DNA of 53,529 nt, taken from contig CAJXKF010000011.1 in the NCBI GenBank assembly GCA_913055695.1, positions 1 through 53,529 of the forward strand, read 5' to 3'. The position numbers and the translations under genes are program-made. Below the pieces are notes generated by a model. It ran no database searches. It had not been told where the DNA came from and saw only the letters and a list, made by a program, of their open reading frames with translations. The number at the start of each line of letters is the position of its first letter. The first letter of the stretch is position 1. Shown here piece after piece: positions 12,507 to 21,973 of this stretch. Source of the stretch: an uncultured Methylophaga sp. GTDB lineage: Bacteria > Pseudomonadota > Gammaproteobacteria > Nitrosococcales > Methylophagaceae.

Positions 12507-13613
12507 ATGTCGACACCTGAACACTACATGGCGAGAGCCATTCAACTGGCCGAACGTGGCCTGTACACAACAGACCCTAATCCCCGGGTGGGTTGTGTGC
12601 TGGTCAAAAATGATCGGGTTATCGCCGAAGGCTGGCATATGCGTGCCGGTGAAGGTCATGCCGAAGTGAATGCCCTGTATCAGGCAGGCAGCGAAGCTGC
12701 GGGCGCAGATTGTTATGTGACGCTGGAACCCTGCAGTCATTTTGGTCGCACGCCACCTTGCGTCGAAGCCTTAATCAATGCCGGTGTCAAACGGGTATTT
12801 GTGGCCATGACCGATCCCAACCCGGTGGTGTCGGGTACCGGTATTGAAAGGTTGCGCGAAGCCGGTATCGAAGTGCATACCGATATTCTCAGTGCCCAAT
12901 CCGAAAAACTGAATCCGGGCTTCTGTCAGCGCATGCGTATCGGGCGGCCTTTTATTCGCAGTAAACTCGCGATGAGTCTTGATGGACGCACCGCGATGGC
13001 GTCCGGTGAAAGTAAATGGATTACCGGTCCCGAGGCCAGAAATGATGTTCAGAAACTGCGTGCCCGCAGTAGTGGCATTCTGACTGGCATCGGCACGATT
13101 CTGGCCGATGATCCGCTGCTGAATGTCAGGCCACATCAGGGTGACAGTGACTGGTATCCGCAAGGCCAGAAAATCAGACAGCCGCTACGCATTGTGGTGG
13201 ATGGTCAGATGCGTATGCCCGCTGATGCACGCCTGCTGAGTCAAGACAGAGTGCTACTGGCCACCGCGGTTGATAAACCTTCACCGCACAATACAGATAC
13301 CGTACTGTTACCGGGCGATGGCGATATTATCGACCTCAATGCCCTGATGGCGGTGCTGGCCCAGCGTGAAATTAATGAATTGATGGTGGAAGCCGGCGGT
13401 GTGCTCAACGGTGCTTTACTTAAAGCCCGGCTTATCGACGAACTGGTGATTTTTATGGCGCCCAAAATCATGGGTGATATGGCACGGGGCATATTTCATC
13501 TGCCCGGCATGGAGACAATGGCACAGAATATCTCCCTGCACATTACCGATATGCGGGCCATTGGAAAGGACTGGCGCATTACCGCCATCCCCGAATACAA
13601 CGAAGCCTTTTAG
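12507..13613 (+). CDS. ribD: Bifunctional riboflavin deaminase/reductase RibD
   Basis: RibD carries out the second and third steps of riboflavin synthesis: deamination of the pyrimidinone and reduction of the ribosyl chain. The 368-residue product has the zinc deaminase domain with GHAEVNAL near residue 50 and PCSHFGRTPPC near residue 75, then the NADPH reductase domain from about residue 147 with SKLAMSLDGRTA. ATG at 12507. It begins the rib cluster ribD-ribE-ribBA. Confidence 0.97.
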   Translation: MSTPEHYMARAIQLAERGLYTTDPNPRVGCVLVKNDRVIAEGWHMRAGEGHAEVNALYQAGSEAAGADCYVTLEPCSHFGRTPPCVEALINAGVKRVFVAMTDPNPVVSGTGIERLREAGIEVHTDILSAQSEKLNPGFCQRMRIGRPFIRSKLAMSLDGRTAMASGESKWITGPEARNDVQKLRARSSGILTGIGTILADDPLLNVRPHQGDSDWYPQGQKIRQPLRIVVDGQMRMPADARLLSQDRVLLATAVDKPSPHNTDTVLLPGDGDIIDLNALMAVLAQREINELMVEAGGVLNGALLKARLIDELVIFMAPKIMGDMARGIFHLPGMETMAQNISLHITDMRAIGKDWRITAIPEYNEAF

Positions 13614-13630
13614 TTTAAGGAATCATAAGC

Positions 13631-14272
13631 ATGTTTACCGGAATTATCGCAGCCGTGGGAAAAGTGGTGTCAGTCCAGCCCAGCGGCGGGGATCTCAGCC
13701 TGAAAATCGACTCGGACAAGCTGGATCTTGAAGACGTCAAACTGGGCGACAGTATCGCCATCAACGGGGTCTGTCTCACCGTGGTAGACATCAACGGCAA
13801 ACAACTCAGCTTTGATGTGTCGCGTGAGAGTCTGGATCGCACCAGCCTCGGCAAGGCAACGCCGGGCGCCAGCGTCAATCTGGAAAAAGCGATGGCAGTC
13901 GGTGACCGGCTTGGCGGTCATATCGTCAGCGGCCATGTAGACGGCCTCGGCAAAGTGGCCGTGATGGAACCCTCAGCACGATCAGTTAAATTCCGCTTTG
14001 AGGTGCCAGCCACCCTGGAGCGTTATATTGCCGAAAAAGGCTCCATCTGCATCGATGGCACCAGCCTCACAGTGAATCAGGTCGGCCCTGGCTGGTTTGA
14101 AGTCAATATCATTCCGCACACGATGCAGGAAACCATTATCAGTGATTACAAAACCGGCACGGTAGTCAATCTGGAAGTGGATTTGATTGCCCGTTATCTG
14201 GAACGCCTGTTGCCGGGACAGAAACAGGAAGGCATCAGCCGCGACACATTGCAAAAACACGGATTTATCTGA
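13631..14272 (+). CDS. ribE: Riboflavin synthase alpha subunit
   Basis: This enzyme dismutates two 6,7-dimethyl-8-ribityllumazines to riboflavin. The 213-residue product begins MFTGI, the catalytic N-terminus, and consists of two lumazine-binding repeats: the first has INGVCLTV and the second [12 protein letters not shown]. The length is normal. The stop overlaps the ribBA start by one nt (TGATG). It is also named ribC in E. coli nomenclature. No ribH gene follows in the cluster. Confidence 0.97.
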   Translation: MFTGIIAAVGKVVSVQPSGGDLSLKIDSDKLDLEDVKLGDSIAINGVCLTVVDINGKQLSFDVSRESLDRTSLGKATPGASVNLEKAMAVGDRLGGHIVSGHVDGLGKVAVMEPSARSVKFRFEVPATLERYIAEKGSICIDGTSLTVNQVGPGWFEVNIIPHTMQETIISDYKTGTVVNLEVDLIARYLERLLPGQKQEGISRDTLQKHGFI

Positions 14273-15390
14273 TGGAGCTTAACTCGACTGCTGACATTAT
14301 CGATGATCTGAAACAGGGCAAAATGGTCATCATCATGGATGATGAAGATCGGGAGAATGAAGGCGATCTGATTATGGCCGCTGAAAAGGTCACGCCGGAA
14401 GCGATTAATTTTATGGCTCGTTTCGGCCGTGGCCTCATTTGCCTGACCCTGACTGAAGATCGCTGTCGTGAACTGCGTCTGCCATTGATGGTGTCTGATA
14501 ACCAGACGCCGTACTCAACCAATTTTACTGTTTCGATTGAGGCAGCCAAAGGCGTCACGACAGGCATTTCTGCCGCCGATCGCGCCCTCACCGTGCAGGT
14601 GGCGGTCAACCCGGGGTCCAAGCCCGATGACCTGGTGCAGCCAGGGCATATCTTTCCGCTAAAAGCCCAGCCCGGCGGTGTCTTGACCCGGGCCGGTCAT
14701 ACTGAGGCGGGTTGTGATCTGGCCCAGCTTGCAGGCTGTTCACCGGCAGCGGTCATCGTCGAGATTCTTAATGATGACGGCAGCATGGCGCGCAGACCGG
14801 ATCTGGAAAAGTTCGCCCAGACCCACAATCTAAAGATCGGCACCATTGCGGACCTCATCAGCTACCGGCTGGAAAATGAAATGACAGTGAAGCAATTATC
14901 ACACTGTGATTTTCCGACCGATTACGGTGATTTTAAACTGCATAGCTACCAGGACTCGGTCAACGGCCAGGTGCACCTTGCACTGGTTTATGGCGATATC
15001 GAGGCTGAGCAGGAAACCCTGGTAAGGGTGCATATGGCTGATCCACTGGGTGATTTACTTGGCTCAGTCCGGGACCCGAGCCACTGGCCGATTCCCGCAG
15101 TCATGCAGAAGATTCAACAGGCCGGCAAAGGGGTGTTGGTGGTATTGCGTCAGCCCGAGCAGAATAAACAGCTAGCCGCGAAAATTGCCCGCTACCAGCA
15201 GGAAGATGAAGCAGAAACTCCACCGCCAGCAGCCGGTGGCTGGGATTTACGCACCTTTGGCGTGGGTGCCCAGATTCTTGCTGATCTTGGCGTCAGAAAG
15301 ATGCGGGTCATTGGTACCCCCACCAAACTGACCGGGGTCTCCGGTTTCGGGCTGGAACTGACCGGTTATCTTGAGGCTGACGAGTTTTGA
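14272..15390 (+). CDS. ribBA: 3,4-dihydroxy-2-butanone 4-phosphate synthase with degenerate GTP cyclohydrolase II-like domain
   Basis: The N-terminal half (to about residue 200) is a complete DHBP synthase that makes the four-carbon riboflavin precursor from ribulose 5-phosphate: [10 protein letters not shown] at about 23-32 binds metal and [10 protein letters not shown] lies near 141-150. The C-terminal half, from about residue 205, is shaped like GTP cyclohydrolase II but contains no cysteines where the active enzyme has its zinc-binding Cys cluster, so it is probably not a cyclohydrolase. This is the RibBX-type architecture known from other Gammaproteobacteria. A separate ribA would be needed elsewhere. 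The stop overlaps the lpxB start. Confidence 0.93.
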   Translation: MELNSTADIIDDLKQGKMVIIMDDEDRENEGDLIMAAEKVTPEAINFMARFGRGLICLTLTEDRCRELRLPLMVSDNQTPYSTNFTVSIEAAKGVTTGISAADRALTVQVAVNPGSKPDDLVQPGHIFPLKAQPGGVLTRAGHTEAGCDLAQLAGCSPAAVIVEILNDDGSMARRPDLEKFAQTHNLKIGTIADLISYRLENEMTVKQLSHCDFPTDYGDFKLHSYQDSVNGQVHLALVYGDIEAEQETLVRVHMADPLGDLLGSVRDPSHWPIPAVMQKIQQAGKGVLVVLRQPEQNKQLAAKIARYQQEDEAETPPPAAGGWDLRTFGVGAQILADLGVRKMRVIGTPTKLTGVSGFGLELTGYLEADEF

Positions 15391-16538
15391 GCGACCCTAA
15401 GCGGATTGTCATCGTTGCCGGTGAGGCCTCCGGCGATGCCCATGCCGGCCGGATGATTGCCGCGCTCAAAGCCCGGCGTCCGGATATCAGGGTCTCCGGT
15501 ATCGGCGGGGATGCCCTGCGTCAGGCAGGCGCCGAGATTTTCACTGATTTCAGAGAACTGGCAGTGATGGGGCTGGTAGAAGTGCTCAAGCGCTACCGCG
15601 AGATTAAAGCCATTTTTAATCAGCTGGTCGAGCGTCTTCGCCGGGAAAAACCGGATTTGCTGATCTTGGTCGACTATCCCGGTTTTAATCTGAAACTGGC
15701 TAAACAGGCCCATAAACTGGGCATACCGGTGCTGTATTACATCAGTCCTAAAGTCTGGGCATGGCGACCGGGCAGGGTGAAAACCATTCGTCGTTATGTC
15801 GACCATATGGCGGTGCTGTTCCCGTTCGAACAAACGCTGTATCAGAATGCAGCAGTGCCTGTGAGCTGCGTTGGGCATCCACTGGTTGATGCCGTTCATT
15901 CAGATTTTGATATACAACAGGCAAAACAGCACTTTGAGATTAATCCGGCGCATCGGGTATTGGGTCTCTTCCCCGGTAGCCGCCGCAGTGAAGTCGAGGC
16001 GCTGCTGCCGATTATGCTGCAGACTGCCGAGAAAATTAAACAACGGCATTTTGATCTGGAAGTGGTACTGCCCCTCGCTCCGGGACTGGATAGGGACTTT
16101 CTCCAGCCGATGCTGAAGCAGTCCGGACTTGATATCAAAGTCCTGTCCGGTGACTTTTACGATGTCATCCGAAGCTGCGATGTAATAGTCGCCGCCTCCG
16201 GCACCGTGACGCTGGAAATTGCTTTGATGGGCGTACCACATCTTATTGTCTACCGCGTGGCCCCGATGAGCTACCGGATTCTCAAGCGTCTGGTCAAAAT
16301 TCCGTATGTCGGTCTCTGCAACATCGTCACTGATAACAACATCATTACTGAACTGCTGCAGGATGAAGTGACTGTCGATAATCTGGACCAGCATTTAACG
16401 CCATTGCTCACTGATCCACAGGCCAAGTCGCGCGCTGAATACATTCGACAGCAGGTGCTGACAGCGCTGGGCCCGGCAGGCGGTGCCGATAATGCTGCAA
16501 AAGTGGTTCTGGACAGACTGGAATATCAGGATGACTGA
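15387..16538 (+). CDS. lpxB: Lipid-A-disaccharide synthase
   Basis: LpxB condenses UDP-2,3-diacylglucosamine with lipid X to form the tetraacyl disaccharide of lipid A, at the inner membrane. The 383-residue product is full length, with the N-terminal [11 protein letters not shown] motif at about residues 11-21, [14 protein letters not shown] near 118, and FPGSRRSEV and ASGTVTLE in the C-terminal half. The start is TTG at 15387, overlapping the ribBA stop (TTGA) with GAGG upstream. LpxA, usually just before lpxB, is absent here; rnhB follows in the usual way. Confidence 0.96.
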   Translation: MSDPKRIVIVAGEASGDAHAGRMIAALKARRPDIRVSGIGGDALRQAGAEIFTDFRELAVMGLVEVLKRYREIKAIFNQLVERLRREKPDLLILVDYPGFNLKLAKQAHKLGIPVLYYISPKVWAWRPGRVKTIRRYVDHMAVLFPFEQTLYQNAAVPVSCVGHPLVDAVHSDFDIQQAKQHFEINPAHRVLGLFPGSRRSEVEALLPIMLQTAEKIKQRHFDLEVVLPLAPGLDRDFLQPMLKQSGLDIKVLSGDFYDVIRSCDVIVAASGTVTLEIALMGVPHLIVYRVAPMSYRILKRLVKIPYVGLCNIVTDNNIITELLQDEVTVDNLDQHLTPLLTDPQAKSRAEYIRQQVLTALGPAGGADNAAKVVLDRLEYQDD

Positions 16539-17103
16539 CATTGTGCTGGTTGCCGGGGTTGATGAAGTAGGCAGAGGGCCACTGGCAGGTCCCGTGGTGA
16601 CAGCGGCCGTGATTCTGGATCCGGATAATCCGATTGATGGGCTCGCCGACTCCAAAAAGCTCAGCGAAAAACGCCGTGAATGGCTTGAACCATTGATAAA
16701 GGAAAAAGCGCTGGCCTGGGCAATCGGTCGGGCTGAGCCAGCAGAAATCGATGAACTTAATATTCTTCAGGCTTCATTACTGGCTATGAAGCGAGCTGTG
16801 GAGAGTCTTATCATGGCTCCGGGACATGTCTTGGTTGATGGCATTCATGCGCCCCAGTTGTGCTGCCCGGTAACCACCGTGATCAAAGGCGATCAGTCGG
16901 AACCGGCCATTGCCGCGGCCTCCATTCTCGCTAAAGTTGCCCGTGATAGGGAAATGGTAGCGCTGGAAGCACTTTATCCCGGTTATGGCTTTGCCAAACA
17001 CAAAGGTTATCCCACCAAACAGCATCAGCAGGCCTTGATAGAGCTGGGTGCGACTGAGATTCATCGGCGCTCGTTCAGCCCGGTACAGATGTGTCTGCTT
17101 TGA
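16531..17103 (+). CDS. rnhB: Ribonuclease HII
   Basis: RNase HII nicks at ribonucleotides embedded in duplex DNA and degrades RNA-DNA hybrids. The 190-residue product starts [20 protein letters not shown], with D11 and E12 the first two acidic metal ligands and VDGIHAP near residue 105 carrying the next. The open frame reaches 16 codons further upstream inside lpxB, but the ATG at 16531 gives the family N-terminus and overlaps the lpxB stop by 8 nt, the usual coupled arrangement. Confidence 0.96.
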   Translation: MTDIVLVAGVDEVGRGPLAGPVVTAAVILDPDNPIDGLADSKKLSEKRREWLEPLIKEKALAWAIGRAEPAEIDELNILQASLLAMKRAVESLIMAPGHVLVDGIHAPQLCCPVTTVIKGDQSEPAIAAASILAKVARDREMVALEALYPGYGFAKHKGYPTKQHQQALIELGATEIHRRSFSPVQMCLL

Positions 17104-17135
17104 ACTGGATTAAAGACAAGCGATGTTAATTCCCG

Positions 17136-17144
17136 TGGTATTAT
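17136..17144 (+). promoter_or_regulatory. Extended -10 promoter element upstream of pcnB
   Basis: TGG followed by TATTAT (17139-17144) matches an extended -10 element. Transcription would start only a few nt before the pcnB ATG at 17154, implying a leaderless or very short-leader mRNA. No strong -35 is seen. Confidence 0.3.
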
Positions 17145-17153
17145 TCTCGGCTT

Positions 17154-18524
17154 ATGTTGTCTCTCAATAAACTCATCAACAAACTGGTCAAGGGCAAAAA
17201 CGGCGATACTGGCCATGGTCCTCGTGAACCTGTGATTGTGCCGCGTAGCGAGCACAGCATCTCGCGCAAACAAATCAGTCAAAATGCGCTGAATGTGCTG
17301 TATACGCTCAAGGATGCCGGCTTTGAAGCCTATCTGGTCGGCGGCTGTGTACGTGATTTGCTGCTCGGGCATGAACCCAAGGACTTTGACGTCGCCACCA
17401 ATGCGCTGCCGGAGCAGGTTCATAGCCTGTTTCGCCGCAGTCGGCTGATAGGTCGCCGTTTCAAGCTGGTCCATGTCCGGTTCGGCCGTGATGTGATTGA
17501 GGTAGCGACATTCCGTGCACCGCCCGAGGCCAGCAGCCATGTTGATGAGCAGGGCCGTATCATGCAGGACAATGTCTACGGTAGTCTGGAGCAGGATGCC
17601 TGGCGTCGTGACTTCACTATCAATGCGCTTTACTACAACATCCGCGACTTCTCGATAGTCGACTACACCGGTGGTATCGCGGATCTCAATGCCGGCCTTA
17701 TCCGGCTTATCGGCGATGTTGAAACCCGTTATCGTGAAGATCCGGTCAGAATGCTGCGCGCCATCCGCTTTGTCGGCAAGTTGGGGCTGAAACTGGATAA
17801 GGACACTGAAGCCGGCATTTTCAAATGGGCCAGTCTGCTGGCGGATATTCCGCCTGCACGTTTATTTGACGAGACGCTCAAGCTGTACCTGACCGGTAAT
17901 GCCGCCGTCACCCACGAACTGTTGTGTCACTATGGCCTGTTTGATGAAATGTATCCGCAAACGGCCGCATTACTGCATGAAGAAAAAGACGGTTATCCAC
18001 GTACCTTATTGATGAAGGCGCTGGAAAACACCGACCGGCGCATCGATGATGATAAGCCGGTGACGCCGGCCTTTCTGTTTGCCGCGCTGTTATGGGAGCC
18101 GGTCAGGCAACGCACGCAGCTGTTGATGGAAAACGGCATGCCGGAGATTCCGGCAATGCAGCGTGCTTCCTCGGAAGTGATTAGCGATCAGGTTCAGCGG
18201 GTGGCAGTGCCCAAGCGCTTCAGCCTGGTGACCCGTGACATCTGGAACCTGCAGCCGAGGTTGCTGAAACGTCAGGGTAAACGTGCTTTCCGTTCTTTGC
18301 TGCATCCGAAATTCCGCGCGGGCTATGATTTTCTGGCATTGCGTCATGAAGCCGGTGAGCCATTGTCAGAGATCGTCGACTGGTGGACCCGCTTTCAGGA
18401 TGTCTCTGCCAATGAACAGGAAAAAATGGTCGCGGCACTGTCCGGTAACGCTAAGGCGAGCAAACCCCGCCGCCGTCGCCGTCGTAGAAAGCCTGCTGCC
18501 AACAAAGCACCAAAGGATGAGTAA
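17154..18524 (+). CDS. pcnB: Poly(A) polymerase I
   Basis: PcnB adds 3-prime poly(A) tails that mark RNAs for degradation. The 456-residue product has the class II nucleotidyltransferase signature LVGGCVRDLLLG at about residues 61-72 and the catalytic DFD at 77-79, then RRDFTINALYY and the RNA-binding domain. The C-terminus is strongly basic with a run of arginines at about 438-446, as in E. coli PcnB. The EHSISRKQIS segment near residue 30 also matches PcnB and not CCA-adding enzymes. The stop overlaps the folK start by one nt. Confidence 0.97.
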   Translation: MLSLNKLINKLVKGKNGDTGHGPREPVIVPRSEHSISRKQISQNALNVLYTLKDAGFEAYLVGGCVRDLLLGHEPKDFDVATNALPEQVHSLFRRSRLIGRRFKLVHVRFGRDVIEVATFRAPPEASSHVDEQGRIMQDNVYGSLEQDAWRRDFTINALYYNIRDFSIVDYTGGIADLNAGLIRLIGDVETRYREDPVRMLRAIRFVGKLGLKLDKDTEAGIFKWASLLADIPPARLFDETLKLYLTGNAAVTHELLCHYGLFDEMYPQTAALLHEEKDGYPRTLLMKALENTDRRIDDDKPVTPAFLFAALLWEPVRQRTQLLMENGMPEIPAMQRASSEVISDQVQRVAVPKRFSLVTRDIWNLQPRLLKRQGKRAFRSLLHPKFRAGYDFLALRHEAGEPLSEIVDWWTRFQDVSANEQEKMVAALSGNAKASKPRRRRRRRKPAANKAPKDE

Positions 18525-19012
18525 TGCTGGCTTATATCGGGCTCGGAAGTAACCTGGCAGACCCGCAACAGCAGGTTCGCAGCGCAATAGACGATATCAG
18601 TACCATCACCGAGACATCGCTGGTCGCCCGGTCATCGCTGTATCACAGCCCGCCGATGGGCCCGCAGGATCAACCTGATTACATCAACGCGGTAGTGGCG
18701 GTCGAGACTGCACTGACGCCTCATGCACTGCTGGATGCATTACAGCAGATAGAGCAAAAGCACGGTCGAATCCGCAAGCGCCACTGGGGGGAGCGTACAT
18801 TGGATCTCGACATCCTGCTTTATGCTGATAAAGTCATTGAAGATGAGCGCCTGACAGTGCCGCATCCCGGTATTGCTGAGCGCGCCTTTGTGGTTTACCC
18901 GCTGGCGGAAATAACGCCGGCCTTGCAGATCCCGGGACTCGGCAGTCTGGCAACAATCAAGGCTAACTGCCCGCCGGAAGGAATAGAGCCGTTGGAAAAC
19001 AAGCCGTCATGA
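18524..19012 (+). CDS. folK: 2-amino-4-hydroxy-6-hydroxymethyldihydropteridine pyrophosphokinase
   Basis: FolK transfers pyrophosphate from ATP to 6-hydroxymethyl-dihydropterin in folate synthesis. The 162-residue product begins with the family pattern LAYIGLGSNLADP and carries the signature RHWGERTLDLDILLY near residue 86, whose aspartates bind Mg. It follows pcnB with a one-nt overlap (TAATG), as in many Gammaproteobacteria, and overlaps the following kinase gene by 4 nt (ATGA). Confidence 0.97.
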   Translation: MLAYIGLGSNLADPQQQVRSAIDDISTITETSLVARSSLYHSPPMGPQDQPDYINAVVAVETALTPHALLDALQQIEQKHGRIRKRHWGERTLDLDILLYADKVIEDERLTVPHPGIAERAFVVYPLAEITPALQIPGLGSLATIKANCPPEGIEPLENKPS

Positions 19013-19668
19013 ATCAGTCTTTGCCCCATCATTACATTGTTGTTGAAGGTCCTATCGGCGTCGGCAAGACCCATCTGGTCAAACGACTGGCCGAAAGTTT
19101 CGGTGGTACCACCCTGATGGAACAGCCGGAGCATAATCCCTTTCTGGAAAAGTTCTACCTTTATCCCAAGCAGTCGGCATTACCGACCCAGCTGAGCTTC
19201 CTGATGCAGCGTGTCAAGCTGAGCAAAACATTGAATCAGGATGATTTATTCAACGACTTGCACATCGCTGATTTTATGGTGGAAAAGGATAAGCTATTTG
19301 CCCAGATCTCGCTGGATGATGATGAGCTGGCGCTGTATCACATGGTGTATGACAATCTGACCCTGCATCACCGCACGCCTGATCTGGTGATTTACCTGCA
19401 GGCTTCCTTGCCGGTGCTGAAATCACGTATTGCCCAGCGCGGCATCGGTTATGAACAGCATATTGAAGAGGGCTATCTGAAACGGCTGGCCGACACTTAC
19501 GCCGACTTTTTTCATTACTACGATGCGTCACCCTTACTGATAGTCAATGCTGAGCAGATTGATCTGGTCAACAGTGAGCAGGACTACCAGCAGTTGCTGG
19601 ATCAAATCTGCAACATCCAGAGTGGACGCCATTATTACAACCCGCTGCCGATTAAAGAGAAGAAATAA
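19009..19668 (+). CDS. Deoxynucleoside kinase family protein
   Basis: This 219-residue protein has a P-loop GPIGVGKT at about residues 15-22 and the dNK/dGK-family layout, with DFMVEKDKLFA near residue 88 and YLQASLPVLKSRIAQRG near 127 (the lid region arginines). Family members phosphorylate deoxyadenosine, deoxyguanosine or deoxycytidine; the substrate here is not deducible. Its location between folK and panB is common in Gammaproteobacteria such as Pseudomonas. It overlaps folK by 4 nt, so it is cotranscribed with the folate and pantothenate genes. Confidence 0.88.
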   Translation: MNQSLPHHYIVVEGPIGVGKTHLVKRLAESFGGTTLMEQPEHNPFLEKFYLYPKQSALPTQLSFLMQRVKLSKTLNQDDLFNDLHIADFMVEKDKLFAQISLDDDELALYHMVYDNLTLHHRTPDLVIYLQASLPVLKSRIAQRGIGYEQHIEEGYLKRLADTYADFFHYYDASPLLIVNAEQIDLVNSEQDYQQLLDQICNIQSGRHYYNPLPIKEKK

Positions 19669-19670
19669 TC

Positions 19671-20465
19671 ATGAGTCGCTTGAGCCTGACTGCGCTGCGC
19701 AAAATGAAATCAGCACAGGAAAAAATTGCCGTACTGACCGCTTACGATGCCAGTTTCAGCCATACGCTGGAGCAGGCCGGTGTCGAGGTCATCCTGGTCG
19801 GTGATTCGCTGGGGATGGTGGTACAGGGCCAGGAAAGCACGCTCCCGGTCACCGTCGATGACATGATTTATCACACTGCCAATGTGGTCCGTGGCAGTGA
19901 CAAAGCCTTTATCATTGCTGACATGCCCTTTATGAGCTATGCCAATGCCGACAAGGCCATTGCCAATGCGGCGCGGCTGATGGCTGAAGGCGGGGCACAG
20001 ATGGTCAAGCTGGAAGGTGGCACGATTATCGCCGACACCATTGCAGAGCTCACTGCCCGCGGTATTCCGGTCTGTGCTCACCTGGGCCTGCTGCCACAGT
20101 CAGTGCACCGGCTGGGTGGTTATATTGTTCAGGGCCGGGAACAGCAAGCGGCGGATGAACTGCTGGCAGATGCCTTGAAACTGGAGCAGGCGGGGGCGGA
20201 TATGCTGGTGCTGGAATGTGTGCCAGCAGCGCTCGCAGCCAGAGTCTCAGAGGCATTGAGTATTCCGGTTATTGGCATTGGTGCAGGTAAAGACTGCGAC
20301 GGTCAGGTCCTGGTGCTCTATGACATGCTGGGTTTGACACCGGGCAGACGTCCACGCTTCAGTCATGACTTTCTGGCGGATACCGGTGCGATACAGGCGG
20401 CTATCAGCAAATACGTACAGGATGTCAAAAGTGGCGCATTCCCGACGCCGGAGCAGCAATTCTGA
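19671..20465 (+). CDS. panB: 3-methyl-2-oxobutanoate hydroxymethyltransferase
   Basis: PanB transfers a hydroxymethyl group from methylene-tetrahydrofolate to alpha-ketoisovalerate, giving ketopantoate. The 264-residue product shows the Mg-binding VGDSLGMVVQG near residue 43 and the segments ADMPFMSY and KLEGG, with GIGAGKDCDGQVLV towards the C-terminus. It begins 2 nt after the kinase and its stop overlaps panC by one nt (TGATG). Confidence 0.97.
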   Translation: MSRLSLTALRKMKSAQEKIAVLTAYDASFSHTLEQAGVEVILVGDSLGMVVQGQESTLPVTVDDMIYHTANVVRGSDKAFIIADMPFMSYANADKAIANAARLMAEGGAQMVKLEGGTIIADTIAELTARGIPVCAHLGLLPQSVHRLGGYIVQGREQQAADELLADALKLEQAGADMLVLECVPAALAARVSEALSIPVIGIGAGKDCDGQVLVLYDMLGLTPGRRPRFSHDFLADTGAIQAAISKYVQDVKSGAFPTPEQQF

Positions 20466-21319
20466 TGCAGGTGGTGGATAATACCGTCGCGCTTCGAACC
20501 CGCATCAAAAACTGGCGTGACAATAATGAAGTCATTGCCTTTGTGCCTACCATGGGTAATCTGCATGAAGGCCATCTGTCGCTGGTAAAAAAAGCGAAAG
20601 AACTGGCAGACCGCATCGTGGTCAGTATTTTCGTTAACCCGCTGCAGTTCAATGATAAAAGCGATCTGGAAAAATATCCGCGCACCCTCAACGATGACAT
20701 CAGTCTGCTCAGTGAACTGGACTGCGATCTGGTGTTTACGCCTGATGACAGCGTGATGTATCCGCGGGGCATGTCAGAGCAGACCAGCGTGCATGTGCCA
20801 GGCATGGAGGACAAACTCTGTGGCCTGGGGCGGCCCGGTCACTTTGACGGTGTCGCCACGGTAGTCACCAAACTGTTCAACATGGTGCAGGCCGACATTG
20901 CTGTGTTTGGTGAAAAGGATTATCAGCAACTGCTGTTAATCAAAAAGCTGGTGGCTGATCTCAATATTTCGATTGATATTGTGGGCGCGCCTACCCGTCG
21001 TGAAGACAATGGCCTGGCCATGAGTTCACGAAATAATCTGCTGACCGAAAAGCAGCGTCTGCAGGCTCCCATGCTGTATCAGCAGTTGATGACGATACGA
21101 ACAGCACTGGAAAATGGTGAAACTGATCTTGACGCATTGACTCAGGCTGCTCAGACTCAACTGAAAGAAGCGGGATTCGAACCGGAATATCTTGATATTC
21201 GCCGTGCTGATGACCTGCAATTGGCTGAGGCGGGTGAAAAAACATCGCTGCGTATTCTGGCCGCCGCTCGACTCGGCTCAGTCAGGTTGATAGATAATAT
21301 TCTGTGTGACCTTGCTTGA
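20465..21319 (+). CDS. panC: Pantothenate synthetase
   Basis: PanC condenses pantoate and beta-alanine using ATP. The 284-residue product has the class I synthetase pattern VPTMGNLHEGHLSLV near residues 27-41 (the HxGH-like motif), the FGEKDYQQLL segment near 146, and the MSSRN motif near 179 corresponding to KMSKS. It is coupled to panB. With panD it completes the branch from aspartate and ketoisovalerate to pantothenate, except for panE/ilvC. Confidence 0.97.
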   Translation: MQVVDNTVALRTRIKNWRDNNEVIAFVPTMGNLHEGHLSLVKKAKELADRIVVSIFVNPLQFNDKSDLEKYPRTLNDDISLLSELDCDLVFTPDDSVMYPRGMSEQTSVHVPGMEDKLCGLGRPGHFDGVATVVTKLFNMVQADIAVFGEKDYQQLLLIKKLVADLNISIDIVGAPTRREDNGLAMSSRNNLLTEKQRLQAPMLYQQLMTIRTALENGETDLDALTQAAQTQLKEAGFEPEYLDIRRADDLQLAEAGEKTSLRILAAARLGSVRLIDNILCDLA

Positions 21320-21369
21320 GCTTCTCTAACAAGCGATAATATTGGGCTAACTCACAAGATTTGTCCGCT

Positions 21370-21750
21370 ATGCAACTGACACTCTTAAAAGCCAAACTGC
21401 ACCGCGCCTGCGTGACCCATTCCGAACTGGAATACGAGGGTTCCTGCGCGATTGATGGTCAATTCCTGGAAGCCGCCGGTATTCGCGAATACGAGCAAAT
21501 CCAGATTTACAACGTCGCCAATGGTGAGCGTTTTACGACTTATGCCATCCGTGCTGAAGACGGCTCCAAGATCATTTCCGTCAACGGCGCGGCAGCACAT
21601 AAAGCGTCGCCGGGCGATCGCATCATCATCTGTGCCTATGTCAGCATGGACGAAAAAGAAGCTGAGAATTTTAAGCCGACCCTGGTTTATCTCGACGAGA
21701 ATAACGATATCACCCATATGCGTCATTCCATCCCGGTTCAGGCGGCCTGA
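21370..21750 (+). CDS. panD: Aspartate 1-decarboxylase precursor
   Basis: PanD makes beta-alanine from aspartate. The proenzyme self-cleaves between Gly24 and Ser25, within YEGSCAID, to create the catalytic pyruvoyl group; both residues are present. The product is 126 residues. The frame is open to a TTG three codons upstream, but ATG at 21370 aligns with the family ([17 protein letters not shown]). There is no strong ribosome binding site. It follows panC by 50 nt and ends the pan operon. Confidence 0.96.
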   Translation: MQLTLLKAKLHRACVTHSELEYEGSCAIDGQFLEAAGIREYEQIQIYNVANGERFTTYAIRAEDGSKIISVNGAAAHKASPGDRIIICAYVSMDEKEAENFKPTLVYLDENNDITHMRHSIPVQAA

Positions 21751-21839
21751 CAGGGCTGATCTTTACGCACGACGCCCGATTTTGACTGTCTCAAATTCCA
21801 GCATCACACAAACAATCTCTGATTACTGAGTTTCATCGT

Positions 21840-21864
21840 GTCACTCCTGCGAGACAGGAGTGAC
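21840..21864 (+). terminator. Strong hairpin after panD, possible terminator
   Basis: GTCACTCCTG (21840-21849) and CAGGAGTGAC (21855-21864) form a perfect 10-bp stem with loop CGAGA. The sequence after it, CGTTTCG, has only a short T-run, so it may act as a weak terminator or protect the 3-prime end of the pan transcript. Confidence 0.5.
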
Positions 21865-21886
21865 CGTTTCGATACGACTCAAGCAG

Positions 21887-21915
21887 CTGTCATCTAAGCG
21901 TCATCAAACTGCCAT
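21887..21915 (+). promoter_or_regulatory. PhoB-box-like triple repeat upstream of olsF
   Basis: CTGTCAT (21887-21893), GCGTCAT (21898-21904) and CTGCCAT (21909-21915) repeat at exact 11-bp intervals with A-rich 4-bp spacers. This is the geometry of Pho boxes, where PhoB dimers bind 7-bp direct repeats with an 11-bp period. It lies 59 bp before the start of an ornithine-lipid acyltransferase, a class of gene induced by phosphate limitation in several bacteria. No clear -10 element was identified downstream. Confidence 0.6.
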
Positions 21916-21939
21916 CAAGCAGTAACAGCAGCGTTTTAA

Positions 21940-21960
21940 GCTTGCCATCGAAAGGCAAGC
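21940..21960 (+). promoter_or_regulatory. Hairpin in the olsF leader
   Basis: GCTTGCC (21940-21946) and GGCAAGC (21954-21960) form a perfect 7-bp stem with a 7-nt loop, ending 13 nt before the start codon. It would be present in the mRNA leader and could affect ribosome loading. Confidence 0.35.
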
Positions 21961-21973
21961 ACAGAGATAAACG

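Noticed and set aside
14875-15390. Active GTP cyclohydrolase II domain
   Set aside because: The zinc-binding cysteines expected in the active enzyme are absent.
15366-15899. Long antisense frame opposite lpxB, and similar ones opposite rho (1841-2371) and fumA (27537-28178)
   Set aside because: They lie wholly opposite well-supported genes and show no domain or binding site, as expected for shadow frames in G+C-balanced codons.
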